DNA of 9,460 nt from Verrucomicrobiota bacterium. GTDB taxonomy: Bacteria; Verrucomicrobiota; Verrucomicrobiia; Chthoniobacterales; UBA10450. The stretch spans positions 1-9,460 of the forward strand of contig QHNF01000149.1 in the NCBI GenBank assembly GCA_003218345.1, in the 5' to 3' direction. A program made the translations under genes and the position numbers. This document shows, piece by piece, positions 1-6,072 of this stretch; the first letter of the stretch is position 1, and the number at the start of each line of letters is the position of its first letter. A model generated the notes under the pieces. That model was not told the DNA's origin, did no database searches, and was given only the letters and a program-made list of their open reading frames with translations.

Positions 1-1
1 G

Positions 2-889
2 CACGCCATTTTGAGCGAGCTTACCGGGGATTATTCGATTCAATGGAGGTTGCTGACTAACTATCGTGACTATCCTCCCCAGCAGGAAGTAACGCGACCC
101 GGTGGAAATACGGCGCTGTTTAATTATTGCGATCAAGTACGAGAACTGAACGAACCGAACGGCCTCGGATTCTGTTCGGGAGTGTGGTACATGTTGGAGG
201 CGGTTCATGTACACGAGCACACTCACGAAGAACACCTTCTTCCAGCGCTGCAAACTGTCGCTCCGCAAATCCAAAATGAGGTGCAGGAAGTTAGCGTGCA
301 ATATACAGGTCAATCCGAGCAGCAAGCCATTGATGAAATTGAAGCTTCACCTGAATTTCAAAGCGCCGGAACGGATGCCGTAAACCGTGGGGTCCGTGAG
401 TTTGTTCCATTGGCCGAAGCGGATCACACCAGCGGAGAGGCAGCCAGGAGGGTACATGCTTTCGTCGCACCGATGATCAATGGGATTTGCGAATACGCGG
501 TCACCAACGGTTGGACGCAGCAAATACCATGTGAAGTCTGTCCAACACCCACTCCAACTCCAACACCAACACCGACTCCGACTCCGACTCCCGTCCCGAC
601 GCCCTCCCCACCGACAGCTAACGACGCGACGAATGTGACCGGCAGCGGCTTTACCGTCAATTGGAGCAGCGTCAACGGCGCTACCGGTTATCGGCTCGAT
701 GTATCGACGAGTAGTTCGTTTACGAGCTACGTGAGCGGTTACCAGAATTTGGACGTTGGCAACGTGACCAGCCGAAACGTCAGCGGATTGAGCGCGAACA
801 CGACGTACTACTATCGACTGCGTGCTTACAACACGGGCGGAACCAGCGGCAGCTCCAACGTGATTCGTGTAAAGACAAGATCACACTAA
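2..889 (+). CDS. Secreted-type protein with HExxH motif, Pro-Thr linker and C-terminal FN3 domain (5' end missing)
   Basis: The frame is open to the window edge with no stop before the first TTG (position 11), so the N terminus is probably outside the window. Counting residues from position 11, the first part (about 1-177) is a domain I do not recognise. It holds a helix-like stretch with H-x-H-E-H-T-H-E-E-H at 66-75, in which HEHTH (68-72) fits the zincin metal-binding pattern HExxH, and five cysteines (40, 55, 160, 174, 177). A Pro-Thr linker (178-201) follows. Residues about 203-289 look like a fibronectin type III domain: the pattern FTVNWSSVNGATGYRLDV, then SGLSANTTYYYRLRAYN near the end is typical. 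FN3 domains behind PT linkers are usual in exported bacterial proteins, so surface or extracellular location is inferred. A metallopeptidase role rests only on the HExxH match and is a guess. No C-terminal sorting signal is visible. Confidence 0.72.
   Translation, partial: HAILSELTGDYSIQWRLLTNYRDYPPQQEVTRPGGNTALFNYCDQVRELNEPNGLGFCSGVWYMLEAVHVHEHTHEEHLLPALQTVAPQIQNEVQEVSVQYTGQSEQQAIDEIEASPEFQSAGTDAVNRGVREFVPLAEADHTSGEAARRVHAFVAPMINGICEYAVTNGWTQQIPCEVCPTPTPTPTPTPTPTPTPVPTPSPPTANDATNVTGSGFTVNWSSVNGATGYRLDVSTSSSFTSYVSGYQNLDVGNVTSRNVSGLSANTTYYYRLRAYNTGGTSGSSNVIRVKTRSH
542..613 (+). repeat. Pro-Thr coding hexamer repeat (interdomain linker)
   Basis: Eight Pro-Thr dipeptides are followed by PV, PT, PS and PP. 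The DNA has a 6-bp period with synonymous third-base variation (CCA/CCC/CCG and ACA/ACT/ACG), so protein-level selection as well as simple slippage has shaped it. It joins the N-terminal domain to the FN3 domain and is probably an extended, rigid spacer. Confidence 0.9.
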
Positions 890-1052
890 AGATTCATGAT
901 GAGGTCATGTACCCCAAAGGATTCTCGCTGTGCCAGCACAATTTGTTGCAGATGTGAGGAGTATACCGAGGTTTTATCTGTGCGATTGATTTCCGTTCGA
1001 TATCGAAGAGTTCTCACGCTTAAGTTCTAGAATCTATCTTACCTAACTGAAA

Positions 1053-1740
1053 ATGCGCTCTAATCTAAATATCTGGTTAATTTCGCTAATTAGCGCGTGT
1101 CTTTTGGCACTCGTTAACGGGCAAACAACAAACAGCATCCCCGGCAGCAAAGCCGCCACGTTTCACGAGCCCGCGCGGCTGGAATCCGCTGCGCAACCAC
1201 CCCAAGCTTTAAGAGATGTTGGTGCGGAATTGTCTGGAAGCCTGATCGGTCAAGCTCCGAACAGATCGATCGAATTTGTTCTTACTTGACAAAATAACGG
1301 ACCACAGGAGGTCAAAATTCGGGACCCCTTGGATTCATTGTTCCTAGAAGTCAGCACCACCACTAATAAACCTGTAGCATTGCCGAAAAGAGTCCCCAAA
1401 GCTTTGATTGATTCCGGCGTACCAAAGAGCGGTACTCCAGGAGAAACCCGCGATGTGCCCTATCTCGCCGGTCCAGTTTCGTCAGATGACGACCGCCAGC
1501 GGAGTGAGCTCTCAAAAGGAGAAAACGATTACTATTCCTCCAGCTGGCAGGGCCCAGATTGTTTTTGCGAGCGAACCAGTCGTCATGGAGAAAGTGATCG
1601 AGGTGCTTCCAGGCGAAAAGAGAGAGGCCGCGGCGTCGTTCAAAATAAGGGCGCTCATGGCGCTTATCAGCGCTGATCCATCGAGCGATAGCCGCTCTTT
1701 GGATTCGGATTGGATATTCTTTACAGTTGCTTCCTCGTAG
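1053..1740 (+). pseudogene. Broken gene for a secreted protein of unknown function (in-frame TGA plus +1 frameshift)
   Basis: The reading starts at ATG 1053 with a clear signal peptide (hydrophobic core IWLISLISACLLALVNG, residues 8-23) and runs to a TGA at 1287-1289. The same frame then continues as plausible coding sequence (QNNGPQEVKIRDPLDSL and onward) to about 1460. Around 1458-1480 the sense shifts by one base: the frame ending at TAG 1738-1740 carries PVQFRQ, then TITIPPAGRAQIVF, and ends SLDSDWIFFTVASS. The total length of 688 bp is 3n+1, which fits a single inserted base. Repaired, it would give about 228 residues: a signal peptide followed by a probable beta-sandwich domain. The stretch EFVLT-x-NNGPQEVKI resembles the conserved strand of Ig-like or BsuPI-type domains, but I cannot name the family. 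Sequencing or assembly error is an alternative to true decay. No Shine-Dalgarno precedes the start. Confidence 0.6.
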
Positions 1741-2031
1741 CAGCTCATAGGGAGCGGTTACGCTCACTTGTTATCCAAGTACCTCTCAAGCCTCTGCCGG
1801 ACAATGCCTCCTACTGGTCACCGAAGTAGGGCGCCGTCGACGGGGCGAATTACGACGGCCTGGAGCGCTCGTCGCGCATGCGATCTCCGCGTGTCCCATG
1901 CGTCTTCCTATCTGTTTTCAGCGCGACCTAAAGTCGACAGGTCTATTCGGACACGCACAAAATCTTTCTGATTGCGGGCGCGCTCACTCACATGCGAGGC
2001 GCTTGCGAGAACCGCTTGCCCTGCAAGGGGC
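1741..2031 (+). other. Gap with no supported gene
   Basis: Six-frame reading gives only short open stretches rich in Arg, Ser and Pro, with no recognisable motif and no ribosome binding site. One plus-strand frame reads briefly like protein near 1935-1965 (VYSDTHKIFLIAGALTHMRG) but has stops upstream. It could be the remnant of a decayed gene following the broken gene at 1053-1740. The promoter of the downstream oxidase presumably lies here, but I cannot point to convincing -35/-10 boxes. Confidence 0.4.
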
Positions 2032-3426
2032 ATGCGCGACCGTTACCAGATGGATGTCGCGTCAAAGCTGCGAGCAATTCTCGGCAACAAAATCGTCGCT
2101 GACGACGCCGAGACCCTCGCGGCGTACAGCGGCGACAAATGGTCCGCAGCTCATGAACCGGACGCTGTCGTCTTCGCAGGATCAACAAGCGAGGTCAGTA
2201 AATTACTGCAGTTTGCGTCCCGCGAAAAAATACCGGTCACAGCACGCGGAGGCGGATTTGGTTATGTGGGCGGATGCGTGCCAGTGCATGGCGGGATTGC
2301 TCTCTCGCTAGCACGGATGAATCGAATCAAGGAGATTAGCTTCTCCGACGCAGTTGCGATTGTTGAACCGGGCGTGTTTACAGCTGAACTGAAAGCGGCG
2401 GTGCGCGCACAAAAATTATTTTATCCGCCGGACCCGGCAAGCATGAAAGATTGCACCATCGGCGGGAACGTCGCTACGAACGCTGGCGGTCCGCGCTGTT
2501 TGAAATACGGCGTGACGCGCAATTACGTTATTGGCCTCGAAGTGGTGCTCGCGAATGGCGAAATGCTGCGGACTGGCGGCCGCGTGCATAAAAATAAAAC
2601 CGGATTCGATTTGATCGGCCTCTTTGTGGGCTCGGAAGGAATGCTCGGTGTGGTCACGGAGATCACGCTGCGTTTGCTCCCGCTGCCACCGGCGCGCGCC
2701 ACTCTGTCGGCTGCATTCGCTACTGCCGCACAATCCGCCGAGGCGGTGCAGTCGATCTTTGCGGCGGGATTCCTGCCCTCTTCATTGGAAATCGCCGACC
2801 ATTTTACGCTGGAAGCGGCGCGACGCGATCTCGGCAAAATGATTGTGCCAGAGGGGAACGCGCATCTGCTGGTCGATTTGGATGGACAAGAGCAAAGCGT
2901 TCGCAGCGAAGCCACAGCCATTCGTGAACTTCTCGAAAAGAGAAAACCTAAATCGCTACAGATGGCGACCGGAGAAGCGGATTGCGAAAAGCTCTGGGCT
3001 CTGCGCCGCGAATTCAGCAATTCACTTCGCGCAACCGGCCTCACCAAATTGAATCAGGATGTGGTCGTGCCGCGCAGTCACCTTGTGGATCTAATAGAAT
3101 TCGCAGAGACGCTGCGGGCCAAACATGGATTTCCTATCGCCTGCTTTGGTCACGCTGGTGACGGCAACATTCATGTCAACATCATGGCGGACCGATACAA
3201 TCGTGACGCCGAGGTACGCGAAAAAGTTGATCGTGCCCTTGACGACCTTTTTGAACAGGTCCTGGCGTGGGGCGGCGTGATCACGGGTGAGCACGGAATT
3301 GGTCTGGCAAAAAAACGTTGGTGGCCCGAGGCGACCAGTGCCGTCGTCCGTGACGTGCATCGCAGGCTGAAACAAACTCTCGATCCTAACGACATTTTGA
3401 ATCCAGGGAAATTTGTTGAGCCTTAA
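2032..3426 (+). CDS. GlcD-like FAD-linked oxidase/dehydrogenase (glycolate or D-lactate type)
   Basis: A 464-residue flavoenzyme of the GlcD/D-lactate dehydrogenase family (FAD-binding PCMH domain plus FAD-oxidase C-terminal domain), expected to oxidise a 2-hydroxyacid such as glycolate or D-lactate to the 2-oxoacid. Seen: the PCMH domain from about 43 to 219 with ARGGGFGYVGG (71-81), YPPDPASMKDCTIGGNVATN (131-150), AGGPRCLKYGVTR (151-163) and VGSEGMLGVVTE (199-210). The C-terminal domain has GHAGDGNIHVN (373-383) and GGVITGEHGIGLAKKRWWP (414-432), whose histidines bind the metal and substrate in relatives, then LDPNDILNPGKF near the end. Start: the frame is open back to TTG 1972, but homology-like sequence begins at about residue 7. 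ATG 2032 or ATG 2050 would both give the usual length, and neither has a well-spaced Shine-Dalgarno. GlcE and GlcF partners are absent here, so it may act alone. Exact substrate is unknown. Confidence 0.9.
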   Translation: MRDRYQMDVASKLRAILGNKIVADDAETLAAYSGDKWSAAHEPDAVVFAGSTSEVSKLLQFASREKIPVTARGGGFGYVGGCVPVHGGIALSLARMNRIKEISFSDAVAIVEPGVFTAELKAAVRAQKLFYPPDPASMKDCTIGGNVATNAGGPRCLKYGVTRNYVIGLEVVLANGEMLRTGGRVHKNKTGFDLIGLFVGSEGMLGVVTEITLRLLPLPPARATLSAAFATAAQSAEAVQSIFAAGFLPSSLEIADHFTLEAARRDLGKMIVPEGNAHLLVDLDGQEQSVRSEATAIRELLEKRKPKSLQMATGEADCEKLWALRREFSNSLRATGLTKLNQDVVVPRSHLVDLIEFAETLRAKHGFPIACFGHAGDGNIHVNIMADRYNRDAEVREKVDRALDDLFEQVLAWGGVITGEHGIGLAKKRWWPEATSAVVRDVHRRLKQTLDPNDILNPGKFVEP

Positions 3427-3536
3427 AGTCTTCGGGATTAACTCGTCCAAGGCTGCATTGAGATTCGCTAACCTATTAGACGCATCTGAATTCGACGCGA
3501 CCGGCGCGCATCCGCGTCATTGTGGACGAATCAATT

Positions 3537-3547
3537 AAGGGGGGAAC
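3537..3547 (+). promoter_or_regulatory. Strong Shine-Dalgarno (AAGGGGGG) before a 13-codon leader ORF
   Basis: The purine run AAGGGGGG (3537-3544) lies three bases before ATG 3548. It is the clearest purine-rich ribosome binding site next to an ATG in the window. It does not serve the start at 3591 directly, since that lies 46 bases further on. It would instead load ribosomes on the small ORF at 3548, or on nothing if the match is chance. Confidence 0.4.
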
Positions 3548-3589
3548 ATGGATCGGCATTCGTTTCTGCTGCGCTTGAATCCGCTATGA
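3548..3589 (+). CDS. Possible 13-residue leader peptide
   Basis: ATG 3548 opens a frame encoding MDRHSFLLRLNPL and ends at TGA 3587-3589. The next gene starts at ATG 3591, a single base later. With the G-rich ribosome binding site upstream and none in front of 3591, the layout fits translational coupling, in which ribosomes finish the leader and re-initiate. The peptide has no repeated regulatory codons of the attenuator kind. An ORF this short can easily arise by chance. Confidence 0.3.
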   Translation: MDRHSFLLRLNPL

Positions 3590-3590
3590 A

Positions 3591-4460
3591 ATGAAACCTG
3601 GAAAAATTGCTCACACCATCGCAGTGATCCTGTCGTCGATCTCCTCTCTTTTCGCGCACGCCACCCCTTCAAAGGCGGAGCCCGCCAGGATGAAGGCAAG
3701 CAAGAAATCGCAGAGATCGTCAGAGGACCGCTTTACTGATGTAAGTTCAATCGCGTTCTCGCCTGGGCAGTTGTTGTCAGCAGCTCGACCGCAGCCCGGA
3801 CCAAGCTTTCCGTGGAAAAGAGAGATCGTGACAACGGTCTTCTGGATTGGCGAGAAGCCGGCTGGAAATAATCCGGTGCCCAATCGGGCGAGTTCCTGGG
3901 ACAAAAATTGGACCAAAAACTACGGCGGTTTCGACGATCCAAATCCTGCTAACCGGAGAAATTACATTCCGGCAAAATTCACGCCTCGACAGAATCCGTT
4001 CTATTGCGCGCTTCCTTACAGCGATAAGGCAAAGACCGGCCATCGCCCGGAAGCGCCGCGGGTTGTCCCGTGGTTTAAGGGAGCTTACCAAGGCCCAGCC
4101 GTTTCCACCTGCAAAGACCGATGGCTTGCCATTCATAAAGGCAATCGAACAGTGTATGCGCAATGGGAAGACGCCGGCCCTTTCCGTACCGATCACTGGC
4201 AATACGTTTTTGGCAACGAACGGCCAAAACCCAACTTGAATAAAGGTGCTGGCCTGGATGTCTCGCCCGCCGTGCGCGATTACCTTGGATTGAAGGAAAC
4301 GGACGTGACCGACTGGAAGTTTGTCGATTTTAAGGACGTGCCACGCGGGCCATGGTCGATCATTGGAGAAAATAACACCTTCGTAATCAACGATCGAAAA
4401 AAAGGTGCGACATTGGCCGAAGCGACCAAGCCCAATCACACTGGCACGATTGTGCGCTAA
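3591..4460 (+). CDS. Exported protein with RlpA-like double-psi beta-barrel signature
   Basis: A 289-residue protein. The N terminus has a basic start and a hydrophobic segment (HTIAVILSSISSLFAHA, residues 8-24), consistent with a signal peptide, so a periplasmic or envelope location is inferred. A Lys/Ser-rich low-complexity stretch follows (30-50). The core begins with VTTVFWIGE (80-88). The signature region is VYAQWEDAGPF (188-198), then NKGAGLDVSPAVRDYLGL (217-234). This matches the layout in RlpA and related double-psi barrels, where a D-x-GPF loop is followed by a [IL]D[LV]S-x-A helix and LG. Cys139 and Cys174 could form a disulphide. RlpA proteins bind or cleave peptidoglycan, but the spacing here is longer than usual, so only the fold is proposed, not lytic activity. 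The start at 3591 has no Shine-Dalgarno of its own. The next gene lies 153 bp downstream, separated by hairpin repeats. Confidence 0.75.
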   Translation: MKPGKIAHTIAVILSSISSLFAHATPSKAEPARMKASKKSQRSSEDRFTDVSSIAFSPGQLLSAARPQPGPSFPWKREIVTTVFWIGEKPAGNNPVPNRASSWDKNWTKNYGGFDDPNPANRRNYIPAKFTPRQNPFYCALPYSDKAKTGHRPEAPRVVPWFKGAYQGPAVSTCKDRWLAIHKGNRTVYAQWEDAGPFRTDHWQYVFGNERPKPNLNKGAGLDVSPAVRDYLGLKETDVTDWKFVDFKDVPRGPWSIIGENNTFVINDRKKGATLAEATKPNHTGTIVR

Positions 4461-4469
4461 CCGGAAGAT

Positions 4470-4556
4470 AGACTTCCAATCTGTCTCGGCAGACAAGCAT
4501 CGGATGTCAGGCCTCCTGCCTGACTCGGCCGACGGGCTTCCAGCCTGTCGATCGGC
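4470..4556 (+). repeat. Three tandem units of a 25-bp hairpin repeat
   Basis: Units lie at 4470-4494, 4509-4533 and 4534-4556. They share the pattern AGRCYTCCWRYCTGWC followed by TCGGC. Units 1 and 2 are both exactly 25 bp and match at 18 positions. Unit 3 matches the same consensus with a GA insertion before TCGGC, and a 14-bp spacer separates units 1 and 2. Each unit is internally palindromic (AGAC..TCTGTCT, CAGGC..GCCTG, GGGCT..AGCCT), and paired bases change together between units, so RNA or cruciform pairing is maintained. Located between two genes on the same strand, it could act as a transcript-stabilising or terminating structure or be a mobile intergenic repeat family. I recall similar repeats from verrucomicrobial genomes but cannot verify that here. 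Confidence 0.75.
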
Positions 4557-4613
4557 GCAGTGGTATCCGGCCGATCCACGCGATCTTTCGGTCGGAAGCG
4601 ATTGCAAACGTGA

Positions 4614-5963
4614 ATGAAAAATCGCTGCGGAGTTCATTTTATTTTTTGCGCGATCTATATCGCAATCAGTTCCAGCTTCGCCGTTCCGTTCTCAGCGGCT
4701 ACGGAAAGTGGCACGCTGCTCACCGGCAAGGCGGCCATGGGCGATTGGACAAGTGATGCGGCCGGAGTGCGGCGCAAAATCACCGTCCAGGACTTGCCCG
4801 CGCCGAGCTCAAACGCTTTGGCAATTAACCTCCCCCGCGTCATCGAGCGTCCAGCCAGTGCTCGGCTTCAGGTTCCGCCCGGCTTTATGATCGACCTGTA
4901 TGCCAGCGGGTTTCGCGATCCGCGCTTTATGCTCACCGCGCCAAATGGAGACATCTTCGTTACCGAGAGTCGCGCCAATCAAATCAAGCTTCTGCGCGAT
5001 ACCAAAGGCAACGGAAAGCCAGATGTCACCGAAACGTTTGCAGACCGGGATCTAAACAAACCATTCGGGATCGCCTTTTATCCGCCCGGAAATGATCCCG
5101 AATTCTTGTACGTGGCGAATACCGATGGCATAATTCGTTTTCCGTATCGCAATGGCGATCTCAAAGCGCGCGCACCGGCCGAGAAATTGGGTGCGCAACT
5201 TTCCGGTGGCGCAGCGCGCCTCCGCAGCGGCGGACATTGGACGCGCGACATCGTCTTTTCGCCCGACGGCAAGAAAATGTACGTCTCCGTTGGGTCGCGC
5301 TCGAATGTTTCCGACAGCGCCGCGGAAGCAGATCGCGCTCGCATCTTTGAGTTCAATCCCGATGGCACCGATCGAAAAGTCTATGCTTGGGGAATTCGCA
5401 ATGCCGTTGGAATTGCATTTCGACCGGGCAGCGATGAGCTCTGGATGAGCACAAACGAGAGAGACGAAATCGGTGAGGATCTGCCACCAGACTACATCAG
5501 CAGCGTGCGCGTCGGCGGTTTTTATGGCTGGCCCTGGTTTTACATCGGAAACCACCCCGATCCCCACCACAAGGGAAAGCATCCTGAACTCGCTGATAAA
5601 GTCATTGTTCCCGACGTGCTAGTGCAGTCGCATTCGGCCACGCTCAATTTATATTCGGCCACACTTAATTTATGCTTTTACATCGGCAACCAATTCCCCA
5701 CCGAATATAATGGCGACATCTTCGCTGCGTTCCACGGCTCATGGAACCGAACGAAACGCACTGGATACAAAATCGTGCACGTCCCGTTCGATCATTCCAC
5801 CGGCAAAGCGCGCGGCGAATACGAAGATTTCGTGACCGGTTTTGTCACGCCCGAGGGCAAAGTCTGGGGTCGCCCAGTCGGAATTACTGTCGCCAAAGAC
5901 GGCACCCTCCTTTTCAGCGAAGACGGCAACGGTACCATCTGGCGAGTGAGCTATCGCAGATGA
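4614..5963 (+). CDS. Exported PQQ-dependent sugar dehydrogenase, sorbosone dehydrogenase family
   Basis: A 449-residue six-bladed beta-propeller of the soluble glucose/sorbosone dehydrogenase family. These enzymes oxidise aldoses or sugar aldehydes in the periplasm with the cofactor PQQ. An N-terminal signal (hydrophobic core IFCAIYIAISSSFAVPF, 10-26) fits export. Seen in order: VPPGFMIDLYASGFRDPRFM (87-106), APNGDIFVTESRANQI (109-124), DLNKPFGIAFYPPG (146-159), GGHWTRDIVFSPDGKKMYVS (206-225), whose His208 is the likely catalytic base, IRNAVGIAFRPG (261-272) with the PQQ-contacting Arg-Asn, NERDEIGEDLPPD (281-293), VGGFYGWPWFY (300-310), HGSWNRTKRTGYK (374-386) and the last blade GRPVGI to IWRV (419-444). 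No cytochrome c domain is fused, so electrons must leave through a separate carrier. Residues 341-354 are a duplicated heptapeptide unlike typical relatives. No pqq biosynthesis genes are in the window. The start has only a weak, distant GGAAG. Confidence 0.9.
   Translation: MKNRCGVHFIFCAIYIAISSSFAVPFSAATESGTLLTGKAAMGDWTSDAAGVRRKITVQDLPAPSSNALAINLPRVIERPASARLQVPPGFMIDLYASGFRDPRFMLTAPNGDIFVTESRANQIKLLRDTKGNGKPDVTETFADRDLNKPFGIAFYPPGNDPEFLYVANTDGIIRFPYRNGDLKARAPAEKLGAQLSGGAARLRSGGHWTRDIVFSPDGKKMYVSVGSRSNVSDSAAEADRARIFEFNPDGTDRKVYAWGIRNAVGIAFRPGSDELWMSTNERDEIGEDLPPDYISSVRVGGFYGWPWFYIGNHPDPHHKGKHPELADKVIVPDVLVQSHSATLNLYSATLNLCFYIGNQFPTEYNGDIFAAFHGSWNRTKRTGYKIVHVPFDHSTGKARGEYEDFVTGFVTPEGKVWGRPVGITVAKDGTLLFSEDGNGTIWRVSYRR
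5634..5675 (+). repeat. In-frame 21-bp tandem duplication inside the PQQ dehydrogenase
   Basis: Two adjacent 21-bp units (5634-5654 and 5655-5675) encode SATLNLY and SATLNLC. They match at 17 of 21 positions, and two of the four differences are silent. Relatives, as I recall them, read one copy (SHSATLNLCFYIG), so the first unit is an insertion of seven residues just before a propeller strand. Confidence 0.85.
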
Positions 5964-5970
5964 TCTAGTT

Positions 5971-5986
5971 GCCGATGCGAATCGGC
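5971..5986 (+). terminator. Short hairpin after the PQQ dehydrogenase (GCCGAT-GCGA-ATCGGC)
   Basis: A perfect 6-bp stem closed by a GCGA (GNRA-type) tetraloop begins 7 bases after the stop codon. There is no T-tract behind it, so it may be a Rho-independent terminator lacking its tail or a 3'-end stabilising hairpin. The short stem allows a chance origin. Confidence 0.35.
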
Positions 5987-6072
5987 GGAAGTTGCCCCGT
6001 CGTCCAGTAAATCGCCGAAAGAGCCACGGTTTTGGCCTCGCAAAATCCCGCGGGATTACCTATGACTCGTTC

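Noticed and set aside
996..1007. Perfect 12-bp palindrome TTCGATATCGAA upstream of the broken gene
   Set aside because: It could be an operator, but a single short palindrome without a second copy or a nearby regulator gene is not enough.
1287..1289. TGA as a possible selenocysteine codon
   Set aside because: No redox motif surrounds it, no SECIS-like hairpin was recognised just downstream, and a frameshift follows, so decay is simpler.
1286..1319. TTGACA box and AGGAGGT with a nearby ATT as a new promoter and start
   Set aside because: No -10 element is at proper distance, and AGGAGGT falls within the codons for QEV of the continuing frame. ATT starts are very rare.
1363..1767. 134-codon minus-strand frame over the broken secreted gene
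   Set aside because: Arg-rich shadow with no motif. The plus-strand frames read like real protein across both lesions.
1826..1850. GTAG followed by a CCGTCGACGG palindrome, possibly another REP
   Set aside because: The stem is off-centre and does not match the GTAG hairpins at 9339-9388.
1768..1971. 67-codon frame from TTG 1768
   Set aside because: Ser/Arg-rich composition, weak start, no ribosome binding site and no motif.
3777..4637. 286-codon minus-strand frame opposite the double-psi barrel gene
   Set aside because: The plus strand carries a signal peptide and a recognisable fold signature. The minus translation shows no motif.
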